A stretch of DNA of 39,345 nucleotides from Microbacteriaceae bacterium (GTDB taxonomy: Bacteria; Actinomycetota; Actinomycetes; Actinomycetales; Microbacteriaceae). Under the pieces are notes generated by a model. The model was not told the origin of the DNA. It was given only the letters and a program-made list of their open reading frames with translations, and did no database searches. Below are positions 19,161-28,110 of the stretch, piece after piece (position 1 is the stretch's first letter; each line of letters starts with the position of its first letter). A program made the position numbers and the translations under genes. The stretch lies in contig JAODMG010000055.1 of assembly GCA_025464895.1 (NCBI GenBank), positions 1 to 39,345 of the forward strand. The letters are read 5' to 3'.

Positions 19161-19213
19161 CGAAAGCTCCTTCGCCCTGATAGCTCCATTCTGCTCCGGC
19201 GCGCCGGAACCGG

Positions 19214-20239
19214 CTAGCTGATATCGACCAGGACCTTGCCGACCACGCCGCTCTCCACCGCGGCGTGAGCGTCCGCGGTGCGCTCCAGCGGGAAGCGATG
19301 AAGAGGCAGTCCGGCGTCATCCCCGACCGGCATCGCGCCGTCGGCCACCGCCGCGGTGATGTCGGCAGCCGCGGCATCCAGTGCCACCGTCCCGACCGTG
19401 TAGACCATCACGAACTGGTAGCGCGCGTTCAGTCCCATATTGGCGCGAACGTCGAGGGAGAACCCACTACCGCCGTCGTTGGCGTAGATCACGATGACAC
19501 CGCGTGAGCGCAGGACCGCGAGGTCCAGGTCGAGGTTGTGCTCAGCCGCGACCTCCACCACGACGTCGACGCCGTCTGGCGCGATGGCCCTGATCGCTTC
19601 GGCCGCGCCGGGTTCCCGGTAGTTCACGACGTGGTCCGCCCCTGCGGCCGCCACCAACTTCGCCTTCTCCTGACCGCTCACGGTGGTGATGACAGTCGCC
19701 CCCGCCCACTTCGCCAGCTGGATAGCGGCATGACCGACCGCTCCGGCCCCACCGGCGACGAGCACGACCTTGCCGTCCAGTGCACCCGGAGACAGCCGTG
19801 CCGGCCCGTCTTCGTCGACCGTCAACGCCCGGTGCGCGGTCATCGCAGGAACGCCGAGGCTTGCCCCGAGTTCGAAGCTCGCCCCGGCGGGCAACGGAAC
19901 GACCCGCGACGCGGGCAGCACGGTGAATTCCTGCGCAGTCCCGCCGCGGAGTCGTTGGTACGACGCGAGGTAGGTCCAGACCCGATCGCCGACCGCGAGG
20001 CCGTCGACCCCCGCACCGACCGCGTCAACGACTCCGCCGGCATCGAGGTTCGGCACGACCTCCGGGAACGGCAGCGACTGGCCTGGCGCCGACCCGCGCC
20101 TGGCCTTCCAATCGGTTGGGTTCACACCGGAGACGACGATCCTGACCCGGACCTCGCCCGGGGCCGGTTCCGGGAGTTCTGACTCCACCAGCTGGAGTAC
20201 GGACGGGTCACCGGTCTGCGTGTAGACGATTGATTTCAT
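19214..20239 (-). CDS. NADPH:quinone reductase / zinc-type alcohol dehydrogenase-like (MDR family)
   Basis: MKSIVYTQTGDPSVLQLVESELPEPAPGEVRVRIVVSGVNPTDWK; VLVAGGAGAVGHAAIQLAKWAGATVITT. Confidence 0.92.
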   Translation of the reverse strand: MKSIVYTQTGDPSVLQLVESELPEPAPGEVRVRIVVSGVNPTDWKARRGSAPGQSLPFPEVVPNLDAGGVVDAVGAGVDGLAVGDRVWTYLASYQRLRGGTAQEFTVLPASRVVPLPAGASFELGASLGVPAMTAHRALTVDEDGPARLSPGALDGKVVLVAGGAGAVGHAAIQLAKWAGATVITTVSGQEKAKLVAAAGADHVVNYREPGAAEAIRAIAPDGVDVVVEVAAEHNLDLDLAVLRSRGVIVIYANDGGSGFSLDVRANMGLNARYQFVMVYTVGTVALDAAAADITAAVADGAMPVGDDAGLPLHRFPLERTADAHAAVESGVVGKVLVDIS

Positions 20240-20270
20240 AGTGGTCGTAACGTATCCCGTCCACGAATGT

Positions 20271-20288
20271 TCCCCCGCTAGCTGGGGA
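20271..20288. promoter_or_regulatory. Near-perfect 18-bp palindrome TCCCCcGCTAGCtGGGGA in a divergent promoter
   Basis: Between start codons at 20239 (-) and 20311 (+); one mismatched pair. Confidence 0.5.
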
Positions 20289-20310
20289 TTCGCGTGGAAG
20301 AGTGGATGTC

Positions 20311-21012
20311 ATGGCGAGCGGAACGATCAACGGGTATTCGGCGGAACAGGTTCGTGCGGCCGAGGCCCCGTACATCGCCGCCGGGGTGCCGCTGATGGCG
20401 ATGGCCGCCGCCGGTCTCGCCCGAGAGATCCGCGCGACAGTGGGCCACGGCGGCATCCTTCTTCTCGTCGGCTCGGGCGACAATGGCGCCGACGCCCTGT
20501 ACGCGGGCGCAGAACTCGCGGCGGAAGGAGCGGATGTCGCCATCCTCTGCACCGGCACCAGGGTGCACGAGGCCGCTCTCGCCGCCGCGCTCGAGTCTGG
20601 CTCGCACCGCGAGGACCCGACCGATGCGGCCAGGCTGGCCTCGGCATCCGAGCTGGTGGTCGACGGCATCCTCGGCACCGGCGCGGGCCTCGGCACGAAC
20701 GCGAGTCCTGCGTTGCGCGGAACCGCCCGGGAGGTGGTCGCGGCGATACTTCCCATTCTTGGCGAGGAGCGGCATCCGCTCGTCTTTGCGGTCGACATTC
20801 CGAGCGGCATCGATCCGACGACGGGCGTGATACCCGACCCGCTCGTGCTGCCTGCAGACCTCACCGTCACGTTCGGCGGTTACAAGGCCGGACTGCTCAT
20901 CTCCCCCGCCCGCGAGCTCTCCGGCCGGGTGGTGCTGGTCGACATCGGGCTGCTGCCCGACCTCGAGCGCCTCGAGCCGGTTATCCGGGCTTCCGCAGGC
21001 CGGCTCTCATAG
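20311..21012 (+). CDS. NAD(P)H-hydrate epimerase (YjeF N-terminal domain only)
   Basis: GDNGADALYAGAELAAEGADV and FAVDIPSGIDPTTGVI; no C-terminal kinase domain. Confidence 0.87.
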   Translation: MASGTINGYSAEQVRAAEAPYIAAGVPLMAMAAAGLAREIRATVGHGGILLLVGSGDNGADALYAGAELAAEGADVAILCTGTRVHEAALAAALESGSHREDPTDAARLASASELVVDGILGTGAGLGTNASPALRGTAREVVAAILPILGEERHPLVFAVDIPSGIDPTTGVIPDPLVLPADLTVTFGGYKAGLLISPARELSGRVVLVDIGLLPDLERLEPVIRASAGRLS

Positions 21013-21152
21013 GGAGGGTCCCAGGCAGCCGGCCTGGGAGTCCTCGGGGAATGCGCTGACAACCGTCCTAATCTCGGCCATGAATCAGGAATTTTCCCGA
21101 AATTCCCTTCATTGTTATTGGGGGTAGACCAAGCAAAAGGAGAGTCGAAGCG

Positions 21153-22001
21153 ATGCGCGTTGCAGTCCTCGGAACGGGAACCATGGGAACCGGAATGGTT
21201 CATTCGCTGCTGAGAAGCGGGATCGATGTCACGGCGTGGAATCGCAATCCCGATCGCGCGCGTCCGCTGGCGGATGACGGGGCAAGGCTCGCAACGACCA
21301 GCCAGGAGGCCGTGGCCGACGCGGACGTCGTGCTCACGATTCTCTTCGATGAGGAGGCGGTTCTCGCCGTCGCAGACGACTTCGTCGGGTCGATGAAGCC
21401 TGGGGCCATCTGGGTTCAGTCATCCACAATCGGCGTCGCCGGCGTCCGTCGGGTGGCAGAGTTCGCGATCGCGCACAACGTCCCGTTCATCGACGCCCCG
21501 GTCGTCGGCACCAAGAAGCCGGCCGAGGACGGAACCCTTGCCGTCCTCGTCTCGGGCGACGCGATGCTGATCGAGGCCGTCACGCCCGTGCTCGATGCCA
21601 TCGGCGGCAAGACCGTCGTCGCCGGGACTGAGGCGGGCGATGCAAGCTCCCTCAAACTCGCCTGCAACGCCTGGGTGGCCTCTCTCACTGCAGCCACCGC
21701 CCAGTCGATCGCCATGTGCGTCGACCTCGGTGTCGACCCGAAGTTGTTCCTGCACACCATCGACGGCAGCGCATCCAACACCCCGTACGCGCAGCTCAAG
21801 GGCGGAATGATGCTCGAGGGCGACTTCACCCCGTCGTTCGCCGTAGACGGTCTCGCCAAAGACCTGCACCTGATGCTCGACGCCCTCGATTCCGACTCTG
21901 GCGAGCTATTGCAAACGCTCAGCAAGGCCTTCGACGAGGCGAGCGAATCCGGCCACGGAAGCGACGACATCAGCGCGGTATTCACGACCTTCCGCAAGTA
22001 G
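21153..22001 (+). CDS. 3-hydroxyisobutyrate dehydrogenase-like NAD(P)-dependent oxidoreductase
   Basis: MRVAVLGTGTMGTGMVHSLLRSGIDVTAWNRNPDRARPL; FIDAPVVGTKKPAEDGTLAVLVSG. Confidence 0.93.
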   Translation: MRVAVLGTGTMGTGMVHSLLRSGIDVTAWNRNPDRARPLADDGARLATTSQEAVADADVVLTILFDEEAVLAVADDFVGSMKPGAIWVQSSTIGVAGVRRVAEFAIAHNVPFIDAPVVGTKKPAEDGTLAVLVSGDAMLIEAVTPVLDAIGGKTVVAGTEAGDASSLKLACNAWVASLTAATAQSIAMCVDLGVDPKLFLHTIDGSASNTPYAQLKGGMMLEGDFTPSFAVDGLAKDLHLMLDALDSDSGELLQTLSKAFDEASESGHGSDDISAVFTTFRK

Positions 22002-22010
22002 CCACGGGAT

Positions 22011-22037
22011 GCCGGGTCGGCGATGCGTCGACCCGGC
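22011..22037. terminator. Hairpin GCCGGGTCG-N9-CGACCCGGC between convergent genes
   Basis: Perfect 9-bp arms in a 43-bp convergent gap. Confidence 0.65.
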
Positions 22038-22044
22038 TCCGCTG

Positions 22045-22989
22045 TTATTCGGCCGCCCTGAGGATCGCGTCGTGGGGAAGTAGCGCGTGCACTCCCCAGG
22101 TCTGGTTGGCGATCTGTGTGATTCGCATGCTCACCGACACGCTCGCCATGGCCACCGCTTGCGGCTTGCTGATGCCGAAGAGCTGCTGCATCCAGAGCGC
22201 CATCGCGTCAAGGGCCGCGGTTGTCGCCTGATTCAGGTCCGCATCGAATCCGAAGGTGATCCGGCCGGCCGGGGTGACGGCGTGAATACTGTCGAGCGGG
22301 GCATCCGAAACCAGGTCGAGGGTGAACTCGGTCGTCATTCCGCATTCGATCGCGGTGCCAGACACCTCGCCGTCGCCCTGGGCGGCATGGCCGTCACCGA
22401 CCAGCAGCATCGCGCCGGCGACGGTGATCGGCAGGTAGAGGGTCGAACCGGCGACCAGCTCACGGCAGTCGATGTTGCCACCGCCGACGGTGCGCGGCGG
22501 CACGGTGGAGTGCCTGCCCCGCTCGGCCGGCGGCAGCCCGGTGACCCCGAGAAAAGGCGCCAGCGCGACCGAGAGTCCCAGCTGGTTCGTACCGATCGCA
22601 CGATCCGCGTCGAGCTCCCAGAGCAGCCAGTTCGAATCGCTGCCGTTCCCCCTGGTGAGCCCGAGTGCACGGTTCAGCGGATTGTCGATGGCTGCCGATG
22701 CCGTCCAGCCCCATTCATCCGGTCGAAGGCTGGTCAGGTGCACAGCCAGCACCTGTCCCGGCAGCGCACCATCGACGGCGATCGGCCCGACCAGGCAGTG
22801 TCCTTTACCCCGCTCGAACAGGGTCGGAACCGCCTCGCCAGGGGTGCGCTGACGCTCGGTGTAGCCGGATGCGTCGAGCGAATGCACCACGACGGTGTCG
22901 CCGGGGGCGACGGTCAGCACCGGCTCGCTCTCGGGCGAGAAGTAGTTGATCGAGGTATCGAGCGTGGATTCCAGGTGAAAGGTAGACAT
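22045..22989 (-). CDS. Acetamidase/formamidase family protein
   Basis: GPIAVDGALPGQVLAVHLTSL...GGNIDCRELVAGSTLYLPITVAGAMLLVGDGHAAQGDGEVSGTAIECGM. Confidence 0.93.
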   Translation of the reverse strand: MSTFHLESTLDTSINYFSPESEPVLTVAPGDTVVVHSLDASGYTERQRTPGEAVPTLFERGKGHCLVGPIAVDGALPGQVLAVHLTSLRPDEWGWTASAAIDNPLNRALGLTRGNGSDSNWLLWELDADRAIGTNQLGLSVALAPFLGVTGLPPAERGRHSTVPPRTVGGGNIDCRELVAGSTLYLPITVAGAMLLVGDGHAAQGDGEVSGTAIECGMTTEFTLDLVSDAPLDSIHAVTPAGRITFGFDADLNQATTAALDAMALWMQQLFGISKPQAVAMASVSVSMRITQIANQTWGVHALLPHDAILRAAE

Positions 22990-23045
22990 GCATCGACGTT
23001 ACCGGTCCCGGAAGGCCGATCCGGTCACTCGCCAACCGCTACGAA

Positions 23046-24041
23046 CTAGTTCCCACCGAGCATGGCCTCGGCGGTCAACTCGACAGACCGAAGCCGATCG
23101 GCGATGGACTGCGACTGGTGCGCCACAATCAGTTCGTCGGCCTGGGCCGACACGGCGAACTCCTCGAGGTACCGGCGCACTGCATCCGGGGTGCCGACCG
23201 CCGAATACCTCATCATGCCGGCGAGACGCAGGCCGTCCGGCGTAGTCAGGAATGCATCGATCTGCTCGTCGCTGTAGTCGGGAGAACCCGGCCCGCGGGA
23301 GATCATGCCGCGCACCCTCGCGCGACGCGTCGTCTCGAATTGGAGCACCGCATCCGCCTCGTCCTCCGCAGCGATCACGTTCACGCCGACGATGACGTGC
23401 GGCTCGGCCAGCTGGGCGGACGGCTCGAAATCACGACGGTAGGTCGCGACGGCGTCATGCAGTGCATCCGGCGCGAAGTGGGACGCGAAGGCGTATGGCA
23501 GACCAAGCGCGGCTGCCAACTGGGCGCCGAACAGCGAGGAACCGAGTATGTAGAGCGGAACATTGCTGCCGCCACCAGGCACCGCCTGCACTCCGGGAAT
23601 CAGCGACTCGCCGCGCAGGTAGGCCTGCAGTTCGAGAACATCCTGCGGGAACTGGTCGGATGACATCGCGTCCCGCCGCATCGCGCGCATGGTGTTCTGG
23701 TCGCTTCCCGGAGCCCGGCCGAGCCCGAGGTCGATGCGCCCCGGATAGAGGGCCTCGAGGGTGCCGAACTGCTCGGCGATGGTCAACGGTGCGTGATTCG
23801 GCAACATGATGCCGCCCGCGCCGAGTCGAATGGTGCCGGTCTGCGCGGCGACATGGCCGATCAGGATGCTGGTTGCGGATGATGCGATAGTCGGCATGTT
23901 GTGGTGCTCCGCGTACCAGACCCGTCGATAGCCGTGCTTCTCCGCCGTCTGGGCGAGCAGAACGCTGGCCGCGAAACTCTCCCGCGCTGTCCCTCCCGGT
24001 GCGATCGGTGCCAGGTCGAGGATGGAGAGTGGGATGGGCAT
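23046..24041 (-). CDS. LLM class flavin-dependent oxidoreductase (luciferase-like)
   Basis: [86 protein letters not shown]. Confidence 0.93.
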   Translation of the reverse strand: MPIPLSILDLAPIAPGGTARESFAASVLLAQTAEKHGYRRVWYAEHHNMPTIASSATSILIGHVAAQTGTIRLGAGGIMLPNHAPLTIAEQFGTLEALYPGRIDLGLGRAPGSDQNTMRAMRRDAMSSDQFPQDVLELQAYLRGESLIPGVQAVPGGGSNVPLYILGSSLFGAQLAAALGLPYAFASHFAPDALHDAVATYRRDFEPSAQLAEPHVIVGVNVIAAEDEADAVLQFETTRRARVRGMISRGPGSPDYSDEQIDAFLTTPDGLRLAGMMRYSAVGTPDAVRRYLEEFAVSAQADELIVAHQSQSIADRLRSVELTAEAMLGGN

Positions 24042-24310
24042 GGAGCGGACCTTTTTCGTTTCGTGGCTTTTCGCGCGCGGCACAGGCGCACTCTCCGCTC
24101 AACCACCCGGCGCGCGGGATCGTTCCCGGTCGGGCCAAAGTGGCTCGGGAGCCTCACCGCGGTACCTCTCGGGGTGCTCCCTGGCCACGTGCTGCGACAC
24201 TCCTGGCCATCGTCGGCGGCGCCTCCGGCCTGTACCGATTTCGAGCTTCGGGAGTAAAATCGTGGCTGACCCCCTTTTCGAGGGAGCCAACATTTAGGAG
24301 GTTGGTTTCA

Positions 24311-24673
24311 ATGAAGAAATGGACACGCTGGCAGGACTGGGTAGCGTTGGTTGCCGGGCTTTTCGCGGCACTCTCGACGTTGTTCATGCCACAGATGGGC
24401 GCATCGATGCTCCTCATGCTCATCTTCGGCGCTCTGCTCGTCATTACTGCGCTGGTCAATCTGGCCATGCCAGGAATGCCCGCCATGGAATGGGCGCAGG
24501 TGGTAATCGCCGCGCTACTCTTCCTGTCCCCGTGGTTCGGCGCGTATGTAGCCAGCACCGGTGCAGCCTGGACGTCGTGGGTCGCCGGCTTGATAGCCGC
24601 GGTTGTCACGGCGACGGCAATCAAACCGAGTACAGAAGAGCGCAGCCACCACCGGCCGGCCGCGCAGCACTAA
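24311..24673 (+). CDS. SPW repeat-type small membrane protein
   Basis: MKKWTRWQDWVALVAGLFAALSTLF...ALLFLSPWFGAYVAS; AGGAGG SD at 24296-24301. Confidence 0.85.
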   Translation: MKKWTRWQDWVALVAGLFAALSTLFMPQMGASMLLMLIFGALLVITALVNLAMPGMPAMEWAQVVIAALLFLSPWFGAYVASTGAAWTSWVAGLIAAVVTATAIKPSTEERSHHRPAAQH

Positions 24674-24713
24674 TCGCGCTGGCGACCAGTAGAACCAACG
24701 CCGGGGCAATCGC

Positions 24714-25427
24714 GTGAGGTTGTCCCGGCGCTCCTCACCACGTGCCGGCGATGCCGCGGCTCAGTTCCGGTCCGCGGTCGCCGACTGGGCGGTCGCCGGT
24801 CCCGGCGCCGCGGATGCCGCGGCCATCGCGCGCAGAATTGCGCCCGCCGTGCATACGGTCGTCTTGGTGGAGGGGGAAAGCGACCGGGTCGCGGTGGAAG
24901 CACTGGCGGCAGCTCGTGAACTCGACCTCGACGGCGTCGCGGTCATTCCGATGGGCGGCGCCACGAGCGTCCAGAAATTCGTCGAGTTCCTCGGACCGCG
25001 TGGGCTCGGCATCCGCCTCTGCGGACTCTGCGATGCCGGGGAGGAGCACTTCTTCTCCCGTGCCATCGAACGGGCCGGCCTTGGCTCCGCCCTCAGCCGT
25101 GCGGCGATGGAATCGCTCGGTTTCTTCGTCTGTGTCGTCGACCTCGAGGACGAGCTGATTCGTGCGCTCGGCGTAACCGAGGTCGAGCGGGTGGTCGATG
25201 CCCAGGGCGACTCACGCGCGCTAGCCACGTTCAAGAGTCAGCCGGCGCAGCGCGAGCGGTCCGCCGAGCAGCAGCTCCGTCGCTTCGCCGGAACGCTCAG
25301 CGGGCGAAAATCCCGGTACGCCCGAGCCATGGTCGACGCGCTCGACCCCGACCGGGCACCCGATCCGCTCGCGAAATTACTCGCGCACCTCGACGGGGGT
25401 CGAGGACACCGACGTGGTCGAACGTAG
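24714..25427 (+). CDS. Stand-alone TOPRIM (OLD-like) domain protein
   Basis: TVVLVEGESDRVAVEALAAARELDLDGVAVIPMGGATSVQKFVEFLGPRGLGIRLCGLCDAGEEHFF; no ATPase domain. Confidence 0.8.
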   Translation: MRLSRRSSPRAGDAAAQFRSAVADWAVAGPGAADAAAIARRIAPAVHTVVLVEGESDRVAVEALAAARELDLDGVAVIPMGGATSVQKFVEFLGPRGLGIRLCGLCDAGEEHFFSRAIERAGLGSALSRAAMESLGFFVCVVDLEDELIRALGVTEVERVVDAQGDSRALATFKSQPAQRERSAEQQLRRFAGTLSGRKSRYARAMVDALDPDRAPDPLAKLLAHLDGGRGHRRGRT

Positions 25428-25887
25428 CTCTGGCATCCTGCTCTACCGCGTCGCGCCGGAGCTGGAGATATTCGCCGGCCACATGGGTGGCCCATTCTGG
25501 GCGCGGAAGGATGCAGCGGCCTGGTCGATTCCCAAAGGACTCCCGCAGCCCGGCGAGACGCCGCTCCGGGCCGCCCTCCGCGAGTTCGAGGAGGAGATCG
25601 GCATTCCGGCGCCATCCGTTCCCTACGATCTGCTCGGTGAGTTCCGCCAGGCCTCCGGCAAGATCGTGACGATCTTCGCTGCGGAGGCGGACATCGCGCT
25701 CGACCGGATCACCGGCGGCACATTCGAACTGGAGTGGCCGCCACGATCCGGTCGAACGCAGCTCTTCCCAGAGATCGATGTCGCGCGCTGGTTGTCGGTT
25801 GCCGACGCCCGGGTGAAGCTGGTGAAGGGGCAAGTCGCCGCCGTGGATGCGGTGATCGCCGCCGTGTCTAACAGGAACGGCGCCTGA
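25414..25887 (+). CDS. NUDIX hydrolase
   Basis: SIPKGLPQPGETPLRAALREFEEEIGI (Nudix box variant); GTG start overlapping the TOPRIM stop by 14 bp. Confidence 0.88.
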   Translation: MVERSSGILLYRVAPELEIFAGHMGGPFWARKDAAAWSIPKGLPQPGETPLRAALREFEEEIGIPAPSVPYDLLGEFRQASGKIVTIFAAEADIALDRITGGTFELEWPPRSGRTQLFPEIDVARWLSVADARVKLVKGQVAAVDAVIAAVSNRNGA

Positions 25888-25915
25888 CAGAACAGCGCTG
25901 ACAGGAACGGCGCTG
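25871..25915. repeat. Three ~15-bp imperfect tandem units ACAGGAACGGCGCTG over the NUDIX stop codon
   Basis: ACAGGAACGGCGCCTG / ACAGAACAGCGCTG / ACAGGAACGGCGCTG. Confidence 0.7.
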
Positions 25916-25944
25916 ACGCTGAAGGCGACCACCGCGGCTGAACG

Positions 25945-26418
25945 TCAGAGACCGGCCAACACGGTGTCGAGGCGCTCGTAGCCCTGGGTTATTCCGGATT
26001 CCATGCCGCTTTCGACCATGCCGTCCCTGGCTTCCACACTCTGGAATACCGAGTGTGACGACACCCGCGTGCGGCCGTCGCCCGCATCCGCGAACGTCAC
26101 CGAGTCGAGGCTGACGTGACCCGGTGCTCCCGCGAACTCGAAGGTCTGCACGATGGTGTCGTCGGTGACGCTGTGGAACACGCCGCGGAACTCGTAGGCG
26201 TTTCCCTCTTGGTCGGTGTGCACGTAGTGCCACGAGCCGCCCGGGCGGACGTCGTATTCCTTGATCTCCATCTCGAGCCTGTACGGCCCCAACCATTGGA
26301 TGAGAAGCGCAGGGTCTGTATACGCACGGATCACGGATGCGACCGGCGCATCGAATTCGCGCTCCATTTCGACGAAGGGAACGCCCGGCTGTGCTGTGAC
26401 GATAGTTGGATTGCTCAT
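25945..26418 (-). CDS. SRPBCC/AHSA1-domain protein
   Basis: MSNPTIVTAQPGVPFVEMEREFDAPVASVIRAYTDPALLIQWLGP...RPGGSWHYVHTDQEGNAYEFRGVFHSV; 4-bp ATGA overlap with the ArsR gene. Confidence 0.92.
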   Translation of the reverse strand: MSNPTIVTAQPGVPFVEMEREFDAPVASVIRAYTDPALLIQWLGPYRLEMEIKEYDVRPGGSWHYVHTDQEGNAYEFRGVFHSVTDDTIVQTFEFAGAPGHVSLDSVTFADAGDGRTRVSSHSVFQSVEARDGMVESGMESGITQGYERLDTVLAGL

Positions 26419-26768
26419 TTCTCTTCCTCTTCCTGCATCGGGGTGATGGCGGTGAGCACGGAGTCGAGGCGACGGAATTGCCGCTCGGCGATGAGGCGGT
26501 AGTTGTCGATCCATGCGGTCAGGGCTTCGAGTGCGACCGCGTTGAGGTGGCACGGCCGTCTCTGGCCATCGCGGCTGCGGGTGATCAGGCCCGCCTGCTC
26601 GAGCACCTGGATGTGCTTGGACACACCCTGCAGTGTCATCGGTATCGGCTCGGCCAGTTCGTTGACCGTCGCCGGTCCGCGAGACAGTCTCGCGATGATC
26701 GCGCGACGCACCGGATCGCCGAGCGCAACGAACGCTCGATCCAACCGGGTCTCATCCTCGTCTATCAC
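26415..26768 (-). CDS. ArsR family (winged HTH) regulator
   Basis: DRAFVALGDPVRRAIIARLSRGPATVNELAEPIPMTLQGVSKHIQVLEQAGLITRSRDGQRRPCHLN; GTG start. Confidence 0.93.
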   Translation of the reverse strand: MIDEDETRLDRAFVALGDPVRRAIIARLSRGPATVNELAEPIPMTLQGVSKHIQVLEQAGLITRSRDGQRRPCHLNAVALEALTAWIDNYRLIAERQFRRLDSVLTAITPMQEEEEK

Positions 26769-26785
26769 GTATTCACCTTTTTATT

Positions 26786-26807
26786 TGATCAACCGATTGG
26801 TTGATCA
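26786..26807. promoter_or_regulatory. Perfect inverted repeat TGATCAACC-GATT-GGTTGATCA, likely ArsR operator
   Basis: 9-bp arms, 17 bp upstream of the ArsR start codon. Confidence 0.75.
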
Positions 26808-26876
26808 TCTAAAAATAGTCGATGACGCGGCGGCCGTCAAGGGCTCGCACAAAGCGAACTGGGGCTTCGACGTCGG

Positions 26877-28100
26877 CTATGACCCGCTGAGCGGAATCGT
26901 CACGACGATCACGGCGCCGATGCCGGGCCGCGGCGGTTCGAGCGCGACCCCGCCGCGATGGCGGGCGGCGACCTCCGCCACCAGCGAGAGGCCCAAACCG
27001 TAGTGGCGGGCATGCCCACCCCCATCGGAGGTCGGACGGGAGGTGGCAAACCGCTCAAAGGCCGGCGTCCTGGCCTCCTCCGAAAAGCCAGGGCCGTCGT
27101 CGCTGACCCGTATCTCCGCGAACCGGCCTCGAGAACGCACCTCGATCGTCACGTCGGACCTGGCGTGATCGATGGCATTGGTGATGAGCGCCGTGTACAG
27201 GCGCAGCATCGACACCCTGGCACCGTCGACGACGACGCTGAGTCCCGGCTCAGCCCGGTGCAATCGGATGCCACGACTCTCCGCCTCAGAATCGAGTGAG
27301 TTGATCGCGTCATCCGCCAGCGCCACCAGGTCGAGTTTCGTCAGCTCGACGGACTCACGCGGGTCGGCGGTGATGAGCAGGTCCTCCAGGATCTCGCCGA
27401 GCACGCGGGAATCCTGGACGATCTCATCGATCCCATCGGCAACGTCGTCCGCGTTCGCATCGCTGCTCGCATCCGCGAGCCGTCGCCGAACCAACTGCGC
27501 CCTCGTACTGAGCAGGGTCAGCGGGGTTCGGAGTTCGTGGCTGGCATCCGCCACGAAGCGCCGCTGCAGCGCGAGCGCATCGACCATCGGCCGCATCGCC
27601 CTTCTTCCCATCAGCACTGCGACGAAGCCGGCGGCCACAGCGGCGAGCAACCCGGAGATCACCAGTGCGATTCCCAGTCGGCTCAACTCTTCCGAATTCT
27701 CTCGGGTGTCGAGTGCTGCCTGCACCACCCGGCCGCGATCGGCACTCGTTCGCACGACGTAGTCCCGTCCGCCCTCGCTCAGCGTCGTCTCGATCGCGCC
27801 ACCGGATTCGGTCACCTTCTGCATGGCCGACTGGTCGGGAAACCAGGAAGGCGCATTGCGCGTGACCATGGTGCCCGCATCCGTCTGGATCGCGACGAGC
27901 ACGCCGGCCGGGGCATCCGCCGGGGACTGGTGTTGGCCGGCACCGATCAACGTGTGATGATTGGCCTCCGCCTGGCCAGCACTGACGATGGCAAAGGCGA
28001 CTCCGATCAGAAGTGCGAACAACACCAGGATCAGCGCGGTGAATTGGACCGCGAGTCGGATGGAGGTGCGCCTGAGATCCGCGGCATCCGCGCTTCTCAC
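26877..28100 (-). CDS. Sensor histidine kinase
   Basis: RFVADASHELRTPLTLLSTRAQLVRRRL H-box; SDDGPGFSEEAR and GLGLSLVAEVAARHRG ATPase motifs; two TM. Confidence 0.95.
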   Translation of the reverse strand: MRSADAADLRRTSIRLAVQFTALILVLFALLIGVAFAIVSAGQAEANHHTLIGAGQHQSPADAPAGVLVAIQTDAGTMVTRNAPSWFPDQSAMQKVTESGGAIETTLSEGGRDYVVRTSADRGRVVQAALDTRENSEELSRLGIALVISGLLAAVAAGFVAVLMGRRAMRPMVDALALQRRFVADASHELRTPLTLLSTRAQLVRRRLADASSDANADDVADGIDEIVQDSRVLGEILEDLLITADPRESVELTKLDLVALADDAINSLDSEAESRGIRLHRAEPGLSVVVDGARVSMLRLYTALITNAIDHARSDVTIEVRSRGRFAEIRVSDDGPGFSEEARTPAFERFATSRPTSDGGGHARHYGLGLSLVAEVAARHRGGVALEPPRPGIGAVIVVTIPLSGS

Positions 28101-28110
28101 GTCGGGCTGC

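Noticed and set aside
21088-21106. Relationship of GGAATTTTCCCGAAATTCC to the 38908-38996 element (shared AATTTCCGAAA-like core)
   Set aside because: Similarity requires insertions and covers only the AT-rich core; not convincing as a copy of the same element.
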